DNA of 9,037 nucleotides from an uncultured Clostridia bacterium (GTDB taxonomy: Bacteria > Bacillota > Clostridia > Christensenellales > Aristaeellaceae): contig CALCTW010000133.1 of the NCBI GenBank assembly GCA_937907055.1, positions 1-9,037 of the forward strand, given 5' to 3'. The notes beneath the pieces are model-generated. The model had not been told where the DNA came from. It searched no databases and was given only the letters and a program-made list of their open reading frames with translations. Position numbers and translations under genes: made by a program. Position 1 is the first letter of the stretch. The number at the start of each line of letters is the position of its first letter. Positions 6,419 through 9,037 of the stretch are shown one piece after another.

Positions 6419-8101
6419 TCAGCCCAGATCAACGATGATCGGCAGGATCATGGGATTACGCTTGATCTTTTCAAAGATGAAGCGATGCAGTTCATCCTTG
6501 ATGCGGTTCTTGATCGAAGGCCAGTCGCTGCCCTCGATACGGCCATAGCCGGCCACGATGGTGCGCACCAGATCACGGATCTGATCGATGATATCTTCAT
6601 TCTCGCGCACATACACAAAGCCGCGGCTGATGACATCGGGACCGCTGACCAGAATGCAGTTGGTGCGGTCAAACGCCATGGCAACGATGATCAGACCGTC
6701 CTGGGAGAGGTGCTTGCGGTCACGCAGCACCACATTGCCTACATCGCCGATGCCGAGACCATCCACCATCAATTCGCCCGTTGGCACTTCCTCGGCCAGC
6801 AGGGCTTCGTCCTCGCTCAGCTCGATCACCTGTCCGCGCGTGGGGATCACGATATTGCCGCGCGGCATGCCCAGCTGCTCCGCCAGTTCGGCGTGCTGCC
6901 ACAGCATGCGGTATTCGCCGTGGATGGGGATGAAATACTGCGGCCTGACCAGCGTGTGCATCAGTTTGATCTCTTCCTGACGCGCGTGACCGGAAACGTG
7001 CACCTCGGCCATCGCTTCATAGATGACCTCCGCGCCGCAGCGGTACAGCTGGTTGATCACGCGGCTGATGAACTTCTCATTGCCGGGAATGGGTGTCGCA
7101 GAGATAATGACCATGTCGCTCTGGCGGATCTGCAGCTTGCGGTGCTCCGCGTAAGCCATGCGGGTCAGACCGGCCATGGGCTCGCCCTGGCTGCCGGTGG
7201 TCATGACCAGCAGCTCGTTGTCCGGGTACTGGTCGATATTGTCCATGTCCACGATGCACTCTTCCGGCACGTGCAGCTCACCGATCTGCATGGCGACGCG
7301 GCTCACATTGACCATGCTGCGGCCAATGAAGCACACGCGGCGGCCATTGCGGATGGCGCTGTCGATGACCATCTGCATGCGGTGGATGTTGCTGGCGAAC
7401 ATAGCCACGATCACGCGGCCCTCCGCCTGCTGGAACATCTTCTCGAAGGTCGTGCCGATCTTCATTTCGCTCATCGTGAAGCCCTCGCGCTCCACGTTCG
7501 TGGACTCGCACAGCAGCGCCATGACGCCGCGCTCGCCCAGCTCGGCAAACGACTGCAGATCGATGACCTGGCCATCGATGGGCGTATAGTCCACCTTGAA
7601 GTCACCGGAGCACACCACCGTGCCCGCCGGGCAGGTGATCGCAATGGCGCAGGCGCCGGCGATGGAGTGGCTCACATGGATGAACTTGATGGTGAACTTG
7701 CCCAGCTGGAACTCGTCGCGGGGCTGAACCACCTGCATCGGGATGCCGGACAGGCGGTGCTCCTTCAGCTTCAGATCCACCAGGGCCAGCGTCAGCTTCG
7801 TGCCGTACAGCGGCGCGGGAACCTGGCGCAGGATATAAGGCGTGGCGCCGATATGGTCCTCATGGCCGTGGGTCAGCAGATAACCGCGCACATTCTTTTT
7901 CTTTGCCACCAGATAACTGACGTCCGGGATCACCAGGTCGACGCCCAGCATATCCTCCTTCGGGAAGATGCTGCCGCAGTCGACCACCACGATATCGTCC
8001 TCATACTCGAAGACATACATATTCTTGCCGATCTCGTCCACGCCGCCCAGCGACACGATACGCAGCTTGCTGGGGGGCATACTCATCATTCTTTGATTCA
8101 C
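6419..8101 (-). CDS. rnj: Ribonuclease J
   Basis: RNase J is a metallo-beta-lactamase/beta-CASP enzyme with 5'-exonuclease and endonuclease activity that matures and degrades RNA in the cytoplasm of Firmicutes. The 560 residues match the usual length of about 555. Landmarks are LTHGHEDHIGA (76-86; H78, H80, D82 and H83 bind metal), HVSHSIAGA with H145, SGDFKVDYTP with D167, the beta-CASP region with TTGSQGEP (301-308) and HVSGHA (368-373), and PIHGEYR with H395. A C-terminal domain follows (about 455-560). The GTG at 8101 is chosen because AAAGGAGG ends six bases upstream. A frame-extending ATG at 8131 lacks a ribosome binding site and would add ten poorly conserved-looking residues. RNase J1 and J2 cannot be told apart here. 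The gene is monocistronic, behind a long leader described separately. Confidence 0.97.
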   Translation of the reverse strand: MNQRMMSMPPSKLRIVSLGGVDEIGKNMYVFEYEDDIVVVDCGSIFPKEDMLGVDLVIPDVSYLVAKKKNVRGYLLTHGHEDHIGATPYILRQVPAPLYGTKLTLALVDLKLKEHRLSGIPMQVVQPRDEFQLGKFTIKFIHVSHSIAGACAIAITCPAGTVVCSGDFKVDYTPIDGQVIDLQSFAELGERGVMALLCESTNVEREGFTMSEMKIGTTFEKMFQQAEGRVIVAMFASNIHRMQMVIDSAIRNGRRVCFIGRSMVNVSRVAMQIGELHVPEECIVDMDNIDQYPDNELLVMTTGSQGEPMAGLTRMAYAEHRKLQIRQSDMVIISATPIPGNEKFISRVINQLYRCGAEVIYEAMAEVHVSGHARQEEIKLMHTLVRPQYFIPIHGEYRMLWQHAELAEQLGMPRGNIVIPTRGQVIELSEDEALLAEEVPTGELMVDGLGIGDVGNVVLRDRKHLSQDGLIIVAMAFDRTNCILVSGPDVISRGFVYVRENEDIIDQIRDLVRTIVAGYGRIEGSDWPSIKNRIKDELHRFIFEKIKRNPMILPIIVDLG

Positions 8102-8151
8102 GGAAGGCCTCCTTTCAGGTCTTTGGGTCATAAGTTTGAAAACGCTCTCAA

Positions 8152-8170
8152 CAGCAGATCACATCTGCTG
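8152..8170 (-). repeat. Inverted repeat (hairpin) near the RNase J ribosome binding site
   Basis: Two perfect eight-base arms, CAGCAGAT and ATCTGCTG on the minus strand, flank a three-base centre GTG. The repeat lies about 50 bases upstream of the start codon in the RNase J leader. No T-run follows, so it is not a terminator. Confidence 0.8.
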
Positions 8171-8225
8171 AACACATCATCAGTGCTGTGCGGCGCATCC
8201 TCCTGATGCACATCATATCCGCACG

Positions 8226-8240
8226 CAGGCTCGCAGCCTG
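8226..8240 (-). repeat. Inverted repeat (hairpin) in the RNase J leader
   Basis: Two perfect six-base arms, CAGGCT and AGCCTG, flank a three-base centre GCG on the minus strand. It is one of several compact hairpins in this leader. Confidence 0.7.
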
Positions 8241-8470
8241 TGGATTGGGCATCGCCCGTTGAAACCGCTTACACGAATCCAGTCATAAAGAAAACAGTTT
8301 CCACATAGGGCGACCGCTTTTCAATTTCACTGTCGATCCATCCGATCTCCGCAGCCATATGTCATCCCCGCGCTCCAGCGCACCATTCGACGCACTGAAC
8401 CGCCATAATCCGGGCTATTCATATCACCGCAGACAGTCCCGGCATCTCAGCCGAAACCCTTCGTTTTAAT

Positions 8471-8479
8471 ATTATAACA
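8471..8479 (-). promoter_or_regulatory. Extended -10 promoter element of the RNase J gene
   Basis: A perfect TATAAT (minus strand 8476-8471) is preceded by TGT (8479-8477), an extended -10. No good TTGACA is found 16-18 bases upstream. That position is taken up by a palindrome, so the promoter may rely on the extended -10 and on a regulator. This is the only promoter-like sequence seen between glyA and RNase J on this strand. Confidence 0.72.
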
Positions 8480-8496
8480 CACTTTCCCGGAAAGTG
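8480..8496. repeat. 17-bp perfect palindrome next to the RNase J -10 (candidate operator)
   Basis: CACTTTCC and GGAAAGTG are perfect reverse complements around one central base (8488). The palindrome ends one base before the extended -10 TGT and covers the spacer of the promoter. Its dyad form and position suggest a binding site for a dimeric regulator. No regulator can be named. It is not followed by a T-run on either strand, so it is not an intrinsic terminator. Confidence 0.65.
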
Positions 8497-8603
8497 CTAC
8501 ATGAATGATAGGCTTTTTTTGCGAAATTTCCATGAATTTCTCGTGATTCCGGCAGAAAAACTGATACATTTGCAGACAACCCGGTCAGTTCGTTCGTATT
8601 TTT

Positions 8604-8637
8604 ACAAAAAAAGAGCAGAAGCACAATGCTCCTGCTC
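8604..8637 (-). terminator. Rho-independent terminator of glyA
   Basis: On the minus strand GAGCAGGAGCA (8637-8627) pairs with TGCTTCTGCTC (8623-8613), with one G-T pair, around a TTG loop. Seven T residues follow at 8612-8606. It lies 13 bases past the glyA stop and separates glyA from the RNase J promoter. Confidence 0.94.
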
Positions 8638-8650
8638 GCTTGATGTCAGC

Positions 8651-9037
8651 TTACTCGTACAGGGGGAAGTTGGCCATGAACGCCTCGACCTCAGCCTTGA
8701 CAGCGGGCACAGCGGCCTCGCCCTCGCGAACCACGCGGGCGATCCAGGCGGCGACCTTCTTCATGTCGTCCTCCTTCAGGCCGCGGGTGGTGATGGCGGG
8801 GGTGCCGACGCGGACGCCGCTGGTCACGAAGGGGCTGCGGGTCTCGTTGGGCACGGTGTTCTTGTTGACGGTGATGTTGGCCTCCTCCAGCAGGTTCTCC
8901 AGCAGCTTGCCGGTCATCTCGGTGCCGGTGAAGTCCAGCAGGATCAGGTGGTTATCGGTGCCGTCGGAGACCATGTTGATGCCCTCGGCGCGGAAGGCAG
9001 CCTCCAGGGCCTTGGCATTCTTGATGATTTGCTGCTG
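8651..9037 (-). CDS. glyA: Serine hydroxymethyltransferase, C-terminal 128 residues (runs off the right edge)
   Basis: This pyridoxal-phosphate enzyme interconverts serine and glycine with transfer of a one-carbon unit to tetrahydrofolate. Only the C-terminal domain is in the window. It runs without a stop from the edge, reading QQQIIKNAKALEAAF, then GTDNHLILLDF. It continues with NKNTVPNETRSPFVTSGVRV and GTPAITTRGL, which include the conserved arginine region that holds the substrate carboxylate, and ends NFPLYE. The PLP lysine and N-terminal domain lie beyond base 9037. A methionine codon at 8974 is internal to the protein and is not a start. The terminator just downstream ends the unit. 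Confidence 0.96.
   Translation of the reverse strand, partial: QQQIIKNAKALEAAFRAEGINMVSDGTDNHLILLDFTGTEMTGKLLENLLEEANITVNKNTVPNETRSPFVTSGVRVGTPAITTRGLKEDDMKKVAAWIARVVREGEAAVPAVKAEVEAFMANFPLYE

Larger units (their letters stand above)
8102..8464 (-). promoter_or_regulatory. Long structured 5' leader of the RNase J gene, no confident gene
   Basis: About 360 nt separate the likely transcription start (near 8464) from the RNase J start codon. I see no convincing gene here. The transcript is rich in short perfect hairpins: CAGCAGAT-GTG-ATCTGCTG (8170-8152), CAGGCT-GCG-AGCCTG (8240-8226), GGGC-GAT-GCCC (8257-8247) and, near the 5' end, CGGC-TGAGAT-GCCG. Any of these could shield the 5' end or the ribosome binding site. 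A 29-codon frame, ATG 8358 to TAA 8269, is present but has only a weak ribosome binding site. No known riboswitch signature was recognised. Self-regulation through cleavage of the leader, as known for E. coli rne, is an inference only. Confidence 0.5.

Noticed and set aside
6485..8206. 573-codon plus-strand frame opposite RNase J
   Set aside because: Antisense shadow with a His/Asp/Ala-rich composition typical of reversed coding sequence. RNase J on the other strand is complete, with all its motifs.
8359..8469. 36-codon plus-strand frame (MSSPRSSAPFDAL...) in the RNase J leader region
   Set aside because: It has no ribosome binding site or promoter on that strand, low-complexity Ser/Arg/His content, and lies antisense to the likely leader transcript.
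8480..8496. Palindrome considered as an intrinsic terminator
   Set aside because: Neither strand has a T-run next to it, and the glyA terminator already lies at 8604-8637. Its contact with a -10 element fits an operator better.

Overview
The window looks like part of the chromosome of a fairly high-GC Firmicute, most likely a member of the Clostridia. The grounds are the Firmicutes-style vegetative promoters (TTGACA / TATAAT), AGGAGG-type ribosome binding sites, a T-box leader in front of a prolyl-tRNA synthetase gene, RNase J as a main ribonuclease, and the rplI-dnaB gene order. I cannot name the genus from sequence reading alone. Everything that can be assigned is housekeeping or conserved accessory gene content. 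I see no phage, insertion sequence, CRISPR array, rRNA or tRNA.

Layout. Bases 1-1264 (minus strand) hold the rplI-dnaB operon: a strong promoter, ribosomal protein L9, then the replicative helicase DnaB, which runs off the left edge. Bases 1288-1825 (minus) hold a small Tic20-like (DUF4870-type) membrane protein with its own promoter and terminator. Bases 1855-3501 (minus) hold a type-3 prolyl-tRNA synthetase behind a T-box leader with a compact Stem I. Bases 3573-4562 (minus) hold a monocistronic exported metallo-beta-lactamase-fold protein resembling the hydrolase part of ComEC. A divergent promoter pair around 4534-4649 separates it from a plus-strand operon (4621-6341) of a CorC/HlyC-type CBS membrane protein and a small Dabb-family protein. 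That operon ends at its own terminator, converging on the terminator of RNase J.

Bases 6366-8496 (minus) hold RNase J, preceded by a roughly 360-nt non-coding leader rich in short hairpins. A 17-bp perfect palindrome sits against its extended -10 promoter. Bases 8604-9037 (minus) hold the 3' end of glyA (serine hydroxymethyltransferase) and its terminator.

The genes cover replication, translation, one-carbon metabolism and RNA turnover and do not form one pathway. The parts most worth a second look are regulatory: the RNase J leader and promoter palindrome, the short T-box in front of proS, and an extended -35 sequence shared by three promoters. I did not find convincing evidence of a new defence, mobile or biosynthetic system.
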